A stretch of 64,000 nucleotides of DNA from an uncultured Pelagibacteraceae bacterium (GCA_902578265.1 CACHCA010000005.1:1-64000), one strand, 5' to 3'. Positions 48,638 through 56,976 are shown, counted from the stretch's first letter. Translations and numbers: made by a program. Notes: generated by a model from the sequence alone, not told the origin.

Positions 48638-50794
48638 ATGACTGCTTTAAAAAAACAACATAAAGAAGAGTTGAAATCTAAATATATAAATAGAGAGCTT
48701 TCTTGGTTAAAATTCAACGATAGAGTACTTTTAGAGGCGCAAAATATCGAAAATCCTCTATATGAAAGAGTAAAGTTTTTATCAATTGCTGGGTCTAATC
48801 TAGATGAATTTTTTATGGTCCGTGTAGCTGGGTTATATAGTCAAATAAAACAAGAAGTTGACTCACTAAGCTCTGATGGTTTGACACCTGAAGAGCAAAT
48901 GGATGAGGTAGTGCTTGAAACTAAGAATCTATTAAAAAAACAGAACAAAATTTTTATTCAACTGATTATGGAATTAAAAAAAAATAATATCAATTTAGTT
49001 AAACCAGTTAATTTAAATACTAAGGATAAAAAAAAACTTTTAGAAATATTTAAAGAAGAGATTTACCCTTTATTAACACCATCAGCAATTGATCCTGCAC
49101 ATCCATTTCCATTTATAATCAATCAAGGAAGAGCAATTGTAATGAAGCTAAGAAAAAAAAATAAAAAAAGGATTTTAAACTCAATAATAGTAATACCAAA
49201 AGCATTATCTAGATTTATTGAAATTGAGTCTTCAAAAAATCATAAGAAATTTGTGATTCTAGATGATGTAATAAGTTTTTTTGCTAATGAAATTTTTCCA
49301 GATCATGATTTAGAAAAGAAAATGATTTTTAGAGTAATAAGAGACAGCGATGTAGAGATTCAAGAGGAAGCAGAAGATTTGGTTAGATCTTTTGAATTGG
49401 CTTTAAAAAGACGTAGAACGGGTGATATTGTTCGTTTAGAGGTTCTTGAAAATAGTGATAACGAATTGATAAGATTTATAACTAATAAATTAGATATAAA
49501 TCCTGACTATATTTATGATGTTGCTGGCCTTGTTGGAATTCAAGATATAGATCAAATATGTAAAGTAAAAAATCCAAAATTAAGATTTAAACATTTTACA
49601 CCTAGAGAAGTTGAAAGATTAAAAGAATATAATGATAATTTTTTTGAAACTATTAAAAAGAAAGATTTAGTTGTTCATCATCCTTTTGAAACATTTGACT
49701 CAGTAATTGAATTTTTAAACCAAGCAGCAAATGATAAAAAAGTTATAGCTATAAAACAAACTCTATATAGAACAACTCTAGACTCACCTATTGTTAAAGC
49801 TTTAATAACAGCTGCAGAAAACGGAAAAACAGTTACCGCTTTAATTGAAATTAAAGCTAGATTTGATGAGGAAGCTAATATTCAACTATCAAGAAGTTTA
49901 GAAAAAGTAGGTGTTCAAATTGTTTATGGTTTTGCTAAATATAAAACTCATGCAAAATCATCATTAGTTTTAAGAAGAGAACAGGGTAAAATACAAACTT
50001 ATTTTCATTTAGGAACTGGCAATTATCATCCAGTAAATGCTAAAATTTATACTGATTTGTCTTTATTTAGTTGTGATAAGAAAATGGCATCAGATGTTGA
50101 AAAGTTTTTCAATTATGTAACAGGATACGCAAAACCAAAAAATTTAAATAAAATTTCTATTTCGCCAGTAAATATGAGGCAAACCTTAAATGAAAATATT
50201 GATGCTGAAATTAAAAATTCTAAAAATGGAAAATTTGCAGCTATTTGGGCAAAAATGAACTCTTTAGTAGATCCAGAAATTATTGATAAATTTTATGAAG
50301 CTTCGAATGCTGGTGTAAAAATTCATTTATTTGTAAGGGGTGTTTGTTGTTTAAGACCAGGAGTAAAAGATAGATCAGAAAACATATTTGTAAAAAGTAT
50401 CATAGGAAGATTTTTAGAGCATTCTAGAATTTACTGCTTTAGTAATGGCACAAAAAAAATGCCTAATAGAAATGCAAAAGTATATATTTCGTCAGCTGAT
50501 TTAATGCCGAGAAATTTAAATCGAAGAGTAGAACTTCTAGTCCCAATTGAAAATGAGACTGTTCATGAACAGATCTTAGATCAAATAATGTTGGCAAATT
50601 ATCTTGATACTAATCAGAGCTGGGAACTTGAAGCTGATGGTAATTATAAAAAAATTAAATATAGTAAGAGCGATTCCTTTTCAGCTCATGAATATTTTAT
50701 GAATAATCCGAGCTTATCTGGAAGAGGTAAAGCTAAACTAAGAATGCAGCCTAAACAACTGCACTTAAGATTGATTAAAAGTGGAAGTAATTAA
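48638..50794 (+). CDS. ppk: polyphosphate kinase 1
   Basis: PPK1 makes polyphosphate from ATP reversibly. The N-terminal part has YINRELSWLKFNDRVLLEA; the catalytic core has AIKQTLYRTTLDSPIVKAL, IEIKARFDEEANI and FHLGTGNYHPVNAKIYTDLSLF with the autophosphorylated histidine. At 718 residues it is full length. It overlaps the ppx gene by 14 bases. With pst and phoB next to it, it links phosphate supply to storage. No clear Pho box precedes it, and its promoter must lie within sixA. Confidence 0.95.
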   Translation: MTALKKQHKEELKSKYINRELSWLKFNDRVLLEAQNIENPLYERVKFLSIAGSNLDEFFMVRVAGLYSQIKQEVDSLSSDGLTPEEQMDEVVLETKNLLKKQNKIFIQLIMELKKNNINLVKPVNLNTKDKKKLLEIFKEEIYPLLTPSAIDPAHPFPFIINQGRAIVMKLRKKNKKRILNSIIVIPKALSRFIEIESSKNHKKFVILDDVISFFANEIFPDHDLEKKMIFRVIRDSDVEIQEEAEDLVRSFELALKRRRTGDIVRLEVLENSDNELIRFITNKLDINPDYIYDVAGLVGIQDIDQICKVKNPKLRFKHFTPREVERLKEYNDNFFETIKKKDLVVHHPFETFDSVIEFLNQAANDKKVIAIKQTLYRTTLDSPIVKALITAAENGKTVTALIEIKARFDEEANIQLSRSLEKVGVQIVYGFAKYKTHAKSSLVLRREQGKIQTYFHLGTGNYHPVNAKIYTDLSLFSCDKKMASDVEKFFNYVTGYAKPKNLNKISISPVNMRQTLNENIDAEIKNSKNGKFAAIWAKMNSLVDPEIIDKFYEASNAGVKIHLFVRGVCCLRPGVKDRSENIFVKSIIGRFLEHSRIYCFSNGTKKMPNRNAKVYISSADLMPRNLNRRVELLVPIENETVHEQILDQIMLANYLDTNQSWELEADGNYKKIKYSKSDSFSAHEYFMNNPSLSGRGKAKLRMQPKQLHLRLIKSGSN

Positions 50795-52292
50795 AAGTAA
50801 AAATAGTTTAAAATTAAATCAGGCAAAATTAGCTATAATAGACATTGGATCAAACTCTATAAGAATGCTAATTTATGAAGATTTCAGTTCTTCTCGTGTG
50901 CCTTTTTTTAATGAAAAAGCAGTTTGTGAACTTGGAAAAAATTTAGATAAATCGAAAAAACTTCACAGATCTGGTACTGAATATGCTTTAAAAGTTTTAA
51001 AAAGATTTTCTGAAATTTTAAATGTTTCAAAAATCACAAATCTAAAGATTATTGCAACAGCAGTTATAAGAGAAGCAACTGATACAAAACCTTTTATTGA
51101 TGAAGTTGAAAAACTTTTTAAAACTAAGATTAATATATTATCAGGCGAAGAAGAAGCTAAATGCACAGCTGAGGGAGTAAAAATAGGTTTTGAAAATGTT
51201 GATGGATTAGTTGCTGACCTTGGCGGTGGTAGTTTGGAGTTAGCCCGAGTTGAAAACAATATAGTAACCAATAAAACCTCATTACCTGTTGGTGTTTTAA
51301 GATTAATGAATAATCCTATAGTTAAAAAAAGAAATTTAGCAAAATATATTAAAAAATTATTAAGAGATGAAAAATGGCTCTCAAAAAAGAAATTTAATAA
51401 TTTATATTTAGTTGGAGGTACTTGGCGTGCATTATTTAAATTACATCTTTTTCAAAATAATCATCCAGTACACATAATTCATCAATATAGTATTGATAAT
51501 AATGTTTTATCTAAGTTTGTTGAAAAAATTTCTTCTTTTAATAAATCCAAACTTAAAACAGTTGAGTATATTTCAAAATCTAGAACACCATATTTACCTT
51601 ATAGCTGTATTATACTTGATGAAATTATGAAAGTTTCAAATCCAAAAAAAATTATTTGTTCTATCAGTGGTTTGCGTGAAGGATCTTTATCAATTGACCA
51701 TTTTAAAGATGTAAAAGAATCTGAAATTTTTTACAAAGCAATTGAGAAGGTTGCGCAAAAAAGAGGTGATTTAGGGTCAAATTATAAAAAATATTATGAT
51801 TTTATTCATCCAGTTTTTGAAGGTAATGAGCACTTTAATAAGAAATTATTATATCTGGCATGTGTATTAAGTCATATGGATTGGGGATTGGGAGCATTTC
51901 AAAAAGCTGAATTGGTATTTCAAGAAACGATAAATACTCCTTTACTTAGATTGACTCATAAAGAAAGAATACAATTAGCTTTGTCATGCTATTGGCGGTA
52001 CTGTAGTATCAAGTATAATCCAAAGATCGAGTATTTAACTTTTTTGAATAATAATGAAATTTTTTCAAGCAAACAAGTTGGTGCAGCATTGAGATTTTCA
52101 CAATCATTGACCTCGATATCTACGATATTTCTTGAAGAGTTTAAATTGTATAAAAGAGGTAATGCTGTATTTTTAAAAATTCCATCACAACATCAAGAAA
52201 TAATCTCAAAACAAGTTACCAAAAGATTTAAAGCTCTTGCTAGAGAATTATTTTTAGAGCCAAGAGTAATTTATTCAAATAATTCAAAATAA
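50781..52292 (+). CDS. ppx: exopolyphosphatase / Ppx-GppA phosphatase
   Basis: This enzyme trims phosphate from polyphosphate (Ppx) or from pppGpp (GppA). The sugar-kinase-like fold is seen in AIIDIGSNSIRMLIYE, SGEEEAKCTAEGV, LVADLGGGSLELARV and LPVGVLRL. At 503 residues it has the long C-terminal helical part. The likely start is a GTG at 50781 inside the end of ppk. Neighbouring ppk supports the exopolyphosphatase role. The 166 bases after it hold a 14-bp inverted repeat and nothing else that I recognise. Confidence 0.93.
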   Translation: MEVIKSKNSLKLNQAKLAIIDIGSNSIRMLIYEDFSSSRVPFFNEKAVCELGKNLDKSKKLHRSGTEYALKVLKRFSEILNVSKITNLKIIATAVIREATDTKPFIDEVEKLFKTKINILSGEEEAKCTAEGVKIGFENVDGLVADLGGGSLELARVENNIVTNKTSLPVGVLRLMNNPIVKKRNLAKYIKKLLRDEKWLSKKKFNNLYLVGGTWRALFKLHLFQNNHPVHIIHQYSIDNNVLSKFVEKISSFNKSKLKTVEYISKSRTPYLPYSCIILDEIMKVSNPKKIICSISGLREGSLSIDHFKDVKESEIFYKAIEKVAQKRGDLGSNYKKYYDFIHPVFEGNEHFNKKLLYLACVLSHMDWGLGAFQKAELVFQETINTPLLRLTHKERIQLALSCYWRYCSIKYNPKIEYLTFLNNNEIFSSKQVGAALRFSQSLTSISTIFLEEFKLYKRGNAVFLKIPSQHQEIISKQVTKRFKALARELFLEPRVIYSNNSK

Positions 52293-52413
52293 ACTTAAAT
52301 TAATTAAACTTTAATAATAAGTAAATATTTCTGTAACTTAATCTTTTTAAGATAATCTACAAAATTTAAATATTCATTATTTTTTCCCCTGTTTAAATTT
52401 TGTTAATTAGCTT

Positions 52414-52447
52414 CTTTCTTCCTTCTCATTTAAGAGAAGGAAGAAAG
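52414..52447. terminator. perfect 14-bp hairpin between ppx and a minus-strand gene
   Basis: CTTTCTTCCTTCTC is exactly inverted as GAGAAGGAAGAAAG around the loop ATTTAA. It lies between two convergent genes, which suits a two-way terminator, but neither side has a proper T tract. One arm is all pyrimidine and the other all purine. Confidence 0.5.
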
Positions 52448-52458
52448 ACAATCTGGAA

Positions 52459-52668
52459 TTAATTATTTATAGATGCAGGAGACTGCTCTGCATTCTTCTT
52501 AGCAAGTTTTTTTGCTTTTTTTTCAGCAACCTTTTTTTCTAGACCTGCAATTTTAATATTAAGGCTTGATAATTTTTTTTCTTTAGCTGTAATTTTATTT
52601 TTAAGATTATCAATTGATTTTAATATTTTTGTTTTTTTCTTTTCATTCTTTTTTAGTTTTTTTCTCAT
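52459..52668 (-). CDS. small lysine-rich coiled-coil protein
   Basis: A 69-residue protein, roughly 40 percent lysine, with heptad-like spacing of L and I (ILKSIDNLKNKITAKEKKLSSLNIKI) that predicts a single coiled coil; it has no membrane helix. A good GGAGG ribosome site lies 7 bases upstream of the ATG, which supports a real gene. I do not recognise a family. Nucleic-acid binding or a structural role is conceivable from charge alone. It is separated from the Nudix gene by 79 bases. Confidence 0.65.
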   Translation of the reverse strand: MRKKLKKNEKKKTKILKSIDNLKNKITAKEKKLSSLNIKIAGLEKKVAEKKAKKLAKKNAEQSPASINN

Positions 52669-52747
52669 TACTGCCTCCGAATTATTTGATACTTAATTTA
52701 ATCATATAATCCTAAAATAAAAAGGATATTTTGTTACAACCTATAGT

Positions 52748-53239
52748 TTATAGTTTTTTAAGACCTGTTATAAAATAAAAAAACATTGCTATATGAGAAC
52801 TATTATTGAATTTTTGATTTAATATTAATTTAAATATCTCTCTTTGATTAAAAAGATGAATTCTAATACCTTGTTCTGGTTTCGAAATTTTAATTAAGTC
52901 TTCTGTGTAATAACCAGTAATTTTAGTAGTTAGTCTTCCAGGTTCAGTATAAAAAGTTATTATTTTACTCAATTTTGATCTTGATCTATATCCTGTTTCT
53001 TCTCTTAATTCCTTATATGCTGATTGCAGAGTTGTTTCCTTTTTTTCCACTATGCCAGAAGGAAACTCGTAATTAATTTTATTAATTGGAACTCTTTTTT
53101 GGGAAACTACTACATATTTGTCTTTAATCTTAGGTATTACTAATGAAAGATTAGAAGTTTTAAGATAATGATAAAACTCTTTTTTTTTAAATTTTTTGTT
53201 AATTAAACTTATTCGATTGGTAAGTTTTATATTTTTCAA
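52748..53239 (-). CDS. Nudix hydrolase
   Basis: A 163-residue Nudix protein. The Nudix box reads G-x5-E-x7-KE-L-x-EE-T-G (starting GIVEKKETTLQSAYKELREE), with lysine in place of the usual arginine. SQKRVPINKINYEFPSG before the box is as in ADP-ribose pyrophosphatases, so nucleotide sugars or ADP-ribose are likely substrates. Its ATG overlaps the aquaporin stop by four bases (ATGA), making it the last gene of the arsenate operon. Why it is there is unclear. Confidence 0.87.
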   Translation of the reverse strand: MKNIKLTNRISLINKKFKKKEFYHYLKTSNLSLVIPKIKDKYVVVSQKRVPINKINYEFPSGIVEKKETTLQSAYKELREETGYRSRSKLSKIITFYTEPGRLTTKITGYYTEDLIKISKPEQGIRIHLFNQREIFKLILNQKFNNSSHIAMFFYFITGLKKL

Positions 53240-53895
53240 TTTTTTTCTAAAAATAACTTTTTAACAATAAGTACAGCAATTAACATTCCAATAAGCTCAG
53301 CTAAAATATAATAAGGAGTATTAGAATAACTAATACCAGTAAAAGACTCTGTAAATGTTCTAGCAATAGCAACAGCTGGATTTGCAAAAGAGGTTGAGGA
53401 AGTAAACCAATAACCTGCAGTAATGTAAAGCCCAACACTAGCAGCAACAGCAATTTTACCTGACTTCATTGAACCAAAAATTATTGTTATAAGCCCTAAT
53501 GTTGCTATTACCTCAGATGTGAATATGTAAATCCCATCTCTTGACTTAGTAGATAATTCATAAATCTCATGTTCAAAAAAGAAATTAGCTAAACCAACAC
53601 CAATTAAGCAACCAACTAATTGAGCAATAATATAAAAGGGTAATAGTTTCTTTTTTAATTTACCTGTTATTGTCATTGCGATACTTACAAATGGATTAAA
53701 GTGAGCTCCTGATACATCAGCAAATACTGTAATGAGCACAAATAAACCTGCTCCTGTTGCTATAGTATTAGCTATTAACATTACAGCAACATCATTAGTT
53801 AAGTTTTCAGCCATTAAACCTGAACCAACAATAATCATTACTAAAAAACAACTGCCTAATAATTCAGCAAGAAAATAGCGGCTTTTATTTTTCAT
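53236..53895 (-). CDS. aqpS: MIP-family channel, AqpS-like (probable arsenite channel)
   Basis: A 219-residue aquaporin with six membrane helices and the two half-helix loops. The first loop has NPF (67-69 in AHFNPFVSIAM) instead of NPA; the second has the standard NPA (172-174, FANPAVAIAR). In Sinorhizobium meliloti the channel AqpS next to ArsC lets arsenite made by ArsC flow out, replacing an arsenite pump. The overlap of 11 bases with arsC here supports the same role. No arsB or acr3 is in the window. Water or other neutral solutes remain possible. Confidence 0.86.
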   Translation of the reverse strand: MKNKSRYFLAELLGSCFLVMIIVGSGLMAENLTNDVAVMLIANTIATGAGLFVLITVFADVSGAHFNPFVSIAMTITGKLKKKLLPFYIIAQLVGCLIGVGLANFFFEHEIYELSTKSRDGIYIFTSEVIATLGLITIIFGSMKSGKIAVAASVGLYITAGYWFTSSTSFANPAVAIARTFTESFTGISYSNTPYYILAELIGMLIAVLIVKKLFLEKN

Positions 53896-54316
53896 AAAGC
53901 AGTTCCTTTATTCTTTTATGAATATTATTGTAAACTTTTTCTATTATTTCATCTTTTTTATTTAAGTCGTTTGTTTCATTAAGTAATTTAACAGGATCCT
54001 CTATATCCCAATGAATTATCTGATCTTTATTTGGCCAAATAGGACAGACTTCATTATTGGCATTATTACAAACTGTAATCACATAATCCATTTTAATTTG
54101 ACTATCAACGAACGTATTAAAATTTTTAGATCTATAATTTGAAAGATCATAATGTTTTGATAATAAATAATTCTTCACATCCTCATTAATTTTTCCTGTT
54201 GGATTACTCCCAGCACTAAAACCTTTATACTTATCGTCATACTCGTTATTTATTATACTTTCAGCAATAATACTTCTTGCTGAATTACCTGTGCATACAA
54301 ACAAAATATTCTTCAT
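53885..54316 (-). CDS. arsC: arsenate reductase, low-molecular-weight phosphatase type
   Basis: ArsC reduces arsenate to arsenite. The phosphatase loop CTGNSAR (C8 to R14) and two further cysteines, C83 and C91 in VCNNANNEVCPIWP, match the triple-cysteine thioredoxin-coupled enzymes of the S. aureus type; DP (107-108) gives the general acid. The 143 residues are normal. It starts directly after the small membrane protein gene and overlaps the aquaporin. A Pho-box-like site precedes the operon, so arsenate defence may be tied to phosphate starvation. Confidence 0.93.
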   Translation of the reverse strand: MKNILFVCTGNSARSIIAESIINNEYDDKYKGFSAGSNPTGKINEDVKNYLLSKHYDLSNYRSKNFNTFVDSQIKMDYVITVCNNANNEVCPIWPNKDQIIHWDIEDPVKLLNETNDLNKKDEIIEKVYNNIHKRIKELLYEK

Positions 54317-54538
54317 TTAAAAAATAATCTTATAAATTCCAATAACAAATAATGGAATTTGTAATCCAAAGTTAGTAAGTATCGCTTTATCTTTGCTAAT
54401 AAATCCAGCGATAGTCCATCCGACAACTCCTAATCCATGAAAATATATATTTAATGGATATATATTTAAGTTTGTAAGAAGTATTCCTACTAAAACTAAA
54501 AAAGTACTGATCCACTTTAGATATTTTTTTATAAACAT
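54317..54538 (-). CDS. small membrane protein, first gene of the arsenate operon
   Basis: A 73-residue hydrophobic protein with about three membrane helices (ISTFLVLVGILLTNL, FHGLGVVGWTIAGFI, FGLQIPLFVIGIYKI). I cannot assign a function. The stop is adjacent to the arsC start, and AAAAGGAG precedes the ATG by about five bases, so it is a real, co-transcribed gene. It is the first gene after the Pho-box-like repeats. Confidence 0.75.
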   Translation of the reverse strand: MFIKKYLKWISTFLVLVGILLTNLNIYPLNIYFHGLGVVGWTIAGFISKDKAILTNFGLQIPLFVIGIYKIIF

Positions 54539-54559
54539 ATTTTCTCCTTTTTATTAATT

Positions 54560-54588
54560 ATTACATTAATGTTACAAATTTATTAAGG
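54560..54588 (-). promoter_or_regulatory. Pho-box-like repeats before the arsenate operon
   Basis: On the minus strand three 7-bp units, CCTTAAT, TTGTAAC and ATGTAAT, lie 11 bp apart. The middle unit equals the second unit of the plcP box and the third differs by one base from that of the pstS box; the first is degenerate. The last unit ends 21 bases before the first ATG, so the leader must be very short. Confidence 0.6.
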
Positions 54589-54598
54589 TGTAACAGTA

Positions 54599-54937
54599 TT
54601 AGAGAAAATTAGTTATATATTTATGAATAAAAAAACCAACAACTATAAAACCTAAGCCTGTGCCATAAATTAGGAAGAAATTCATATTAAATGATTTTGC
54701 AAAAAAGAAGGGTAAAAAAAATAAATAACTCACAGGTACCGCTACTAGTATGCTCTTAGTAAAAAGAATTGTTTTTTCTATATCATTATGTTCATAGTAG
54801 GAAAAAACTATAGCTATGAGTGATACAAGAGGCAAAGCAATAATAAAACCTGCAAGTTTTGGATTTTGACCCGAAAGCCAACTAGCAAAGGCAATTATAA
54901 TTGCAGCAAGAACAATCTTTAAGGTAAAAAATATCAT
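54599..54937 (-). CDS. small integral membrane protein, possibly DUF3147 family
   Basis: A 112-residue protein with about four membrane helices and short loops; LSGQNPKLAGFIIALPLVSLI in the first half is the most distinctive segment. It resembles the DUF3147 family as I remember it, whose function is unknown. There is no evident ribosome site, and its ATG lies inside one copy of the duplicated palindrome described separately. It lies between zur and the arsenate operon and could be read from the zur transcript. Confidence 0.6.
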   Translation of the reverse strand: MIFFTLKIVLAAIIIAFASWLSGQNPKLAGFIIALPLVSLIAIVFSYYEHNDIEKTILFTKSILVAVPVSYLFFLPFFFAKSFNMNFFLIYGTGLGFIVVGFFIHKYITNFL

Positions 54938-54975
54938 TAATGATTTAACTTTATTAAAAAAACATCATTAATGAT
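54933..54975 (-). repeat. two copies of palindrome ATCATTAATGAT, 31 bp apart
   Basis: The 12-bp palindrome occurs exactly at 54933-54944 and 54964-54975. On the minus strand each copy is followed by one base and a run of six or seven T residues and then a similar TAAAG, so the whole looks like a decayed 31-bp tandem duplication. The first copy to be transcribed could act as a weak terminator for zur; the second contains the start codon of the next gene. Confidence 0.5.
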
Positions 54976-54981
54976 ATGATT

Positions 54982-55389
54982 TTATTTAAGTGTGCATTTT
55001 TTGCATAAACCAAAAAACTCAAGATTATATTTACTGTATTTCATACCATCTTTGTCTTTAAAGTTTGCTAAGTATTTGGAAAGACCTGCGCTACTTATTT
55101 CTGTTACTTTTTCACAAATCTCACAGATTGAAAACGCAGTAGCTTTAGCCACCTGACAACTTGAATTATGACATGCAATAAAGGCATTTCTACTTTCAAT
55201 TTTATGAATTTTACCTATTTCAACTAACTTATCTAATGCTCGATAAACTTGCAGAGGAGCTTTAATACCTTTTTTTTTAACATTATAGAGTATTGAGTAG
55301 GCCTTAAGTGGCTGAGATGATTTATCAATTAAATCAAAAATAATTTTCTGATTTTTTGTAAGATTATGTTCTTTGTGCATTTTATTCAT
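54982..55389 (-). CDS. zur: zinc uptake regulator Zur (Fur family)
   Basis: A 135-residue Fur-family repressor. The N-terminal winged helix (LTKNQKIIFDLIDKSSQPLKA, then APLQVYRALDKLVEIGKIHKIES) is followed by the metal-binding half with structural zinc cysteines in CEICEK and CKKC. The neighbouring znu genes and Zur boxes identify it as Zur rather than Fur or PerR. The first ATG has AGGAG about eight bases before it and is chosen over a second ATG three codons later. It follows znuB after 15 bases. Confidence 0.9.
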   Translation of the reverse strand: MNKMHKEHNLTKNQKIIFDLIDKSSQPLKAYSILYNVKKKGIKAPLQVYRALDKLVEIGKIHKIESRNAFIACHNSSCQVAKATAFSICEICEKVTEISSAGLSKYLANFKDKDGMKYSKYNLEFFGLCKKCTLK

Positions 55390-55404
55390 TTTACTGACTC
55401 CTCA

Positions 55405-56208
55405 TTAGTTTTTCAATTTAATCGTTTGTTTTATTTTTAGTAATGAGATTATAAACAGCGCTAATGCAGCAGTAATTATTGATGGACCCGATGGAGTGTT
55501 GAATTCTAAAGATGAAAATAGACCTATCACTACTGACAACAAGCCACCAATAATTGAAAAAAAAACCATCTTTTGAGGATTGTCTGAAAGGTTTCTGGCC
55601 ATAGCAGTTGGTATAATTAACATTCCTGTTATCAACAATACTCCAACTAATTTAATTGAAATGGCAATTATTGCTGCTAATAAGATTGTAAACACTGCTT
55701 TTGCTCTATCAGGTTTAAGACCTTCTGCTTCTGCTAATTCATAATTTACAGTTGAAGCAAATAATGGCCTCCAGATTAATCTTAAAACCAGTAAAATTAA
55801 GCTTCCTCCAACCCATATAGTCACTAAATCTTTTTTGCTAACAGCCAAAATATCTCCGAACAATAGTCCCATTATATCAAATCTAATGAATGCTAAAAAC
55901 CCAATCACAACCAACCCAACTGCTAGAGATGAGTGAGCCAAAAGACCTAACAATGCATCACTTGGTAAATTAGTTTTTTTTTGTAGTTGTATTAAAATTA
56001 ATGCAATTACTGACGAAATTAAAAATATTGAAACAGCAATATTAAATTCTAATGAATAAGCAATTGTTACACCCAGCAACGCAGAGTGGGCAAGTGTGTC
56101 TCCAAAATAAGATAATCTTCTCCAAACAACAAAACAACCAAGAGGACCAGCAACAAAAGCAATACCAATTCCTGCAACCAATGCTCTTATAAAAAAATCA
56201 TCAAGCAT
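55405..56208 (-). CDS. znuB: zinc ABC transporter permease ZnuB
   Basis: Inner-membrane channel of the zinc importer, 267 residues with about eight helices. The family segments GPLGCFVVWRRLSYFGDTLAHSALLGVTIAYS near the N terminus and SIKLVGVLLITGMLIIPTAMARNLSDNP are clear. It starts one base after znuC and precedes zur. ABC permeases for manganese look similar; the Zur boxes and zur favour zinc. Confidence 0.93.
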   Translation of the reverse strand: MLDDFFIRALVAGIGIAFVAGPLGCFVVWRRLSYFGDTLAHSALLGVTIAYSLEFNIAVSIFLISSVIALILIQLQKKTNLPSDALLGLLAHSSLAVGLVVIGFLAFIRFDIMGLLFGDILAVSKKDLVTIWVGGSLILLVLRLIWRPLFASTVNYELAEAEGLKPDRAKAVFTILLAAIIAISIKLVGVLLITGMLIIPTAMARNLSDNPQKMVFFSIIGGLLSVVIGLFSSLEFNTPSGPSIITAALALFIISLLKIKQTIKLKN

Positions 56209-56209
56209 G

Positions 56210-56956
56210 TTAATTTTTTTTTATATCTCCATCAATAGTATGAACATGATCATGATTATGTTCATATCTTGTAAGTATTTGAGCTGCTTTTTCTCCAAAT
56301 AAAGCTTTATATTCATTATTTTTTGCAACATCTATAGGTGATCCTGAACAACATACATGGCCATTTAAACAAACTACGTGGTCAGTAGCGCTCATAACAG
56401 TATGAAGATCGTGTGAGACTAATAAAATACCACAATTTAATTCATCAGAGATTTTTTTAATTAATTCGTATAAAGCAATCTCTCCAGTAAAATCTACTCC
56501 TTGAACGGGTTCATCAAGAACTAATAATTCTGGTTTTTTTGAAATAGCTCTTGCCAATAAAACTCTTTGAAATTCACCTCCTGATAAATTACCTAAATTT
56601 TTATCTTTAAGATTTATCACACCAGTTGATGATAAAGCCTCATTTACTGCCTCATCCTCAATGTTTTCCGTTAGCAACATAAAATCATGAACTCTTAGAG
56701 GCAATGTCCAATCGATTGATATTTTTTGAGGAACATAGCCAATTTTATCAGTATATTTTTCAACCTCGCCATCAATTTTTTTATGTATACCTAGGGCAAT
56801 TTTTGCAATGGTGCTTTTGCCTGAACCATTTGGTCCAATGAGAGTTACAATTTTGCCTTTTTCAATGATAAAAGACACATCCCGAACAAGCCATTTATTT
56901 TTATGACGGTACCCAGCATTATTTAACTTTATTAGTATATTATTATTTAAACTCAT
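56210..56956 (-). CDS. znuC: zinc ABC transporter ATP-binding protein ZnuC
   Basis: ATPase of the zinc importer. Walker A is GPNGSGKSTIAKIALG, the signature LSGGEFQRVLLARAI, Walker B LLVLDEPVQGVDFTGE and the switch LLVSHDLHTVMS. The last 20 residues are rich in histidine (YEHNHDHVHTIDGD), as in several ZnuC proteins. At 248 residues it is normal. It is the first gene of znuC-znuB-zur, divergent from znuA across 73 bases with two Zur boxes. Confidence 0.94.
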   Translation of the reverse strand: MSLNNNILIKLNNAGYRHKNKWLVRDVSFIIEKGKIVTLIGPNGSGKSTIAKIALGIHKKIDGEVEKYTDKIGYVPQKISIDWTLPLRVHDFMLLTENIEDEAVNEALSSTGVINLKDKNLGNLSGGEFQRVLLARAISKKPELLVLDEPVQGVDFTGEIALYELIKKISDELNCGILLVSHDLHTVMSATDHVVCLNGHVCCSGSPIDVAKNNEYKALFGEKAAQILTRYEHNHDHVHTIDGDIKKN

Positions 56957-56976
56957 TTTATTGCTTGACTTTGAAA

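Noticed and set aside
48625-48717. 31-residue N-terminal extension of SixA
   Set aside because: It would run over the ppk start, is not conserved-looking, and the phosphatase domain begins at the inner ATG.
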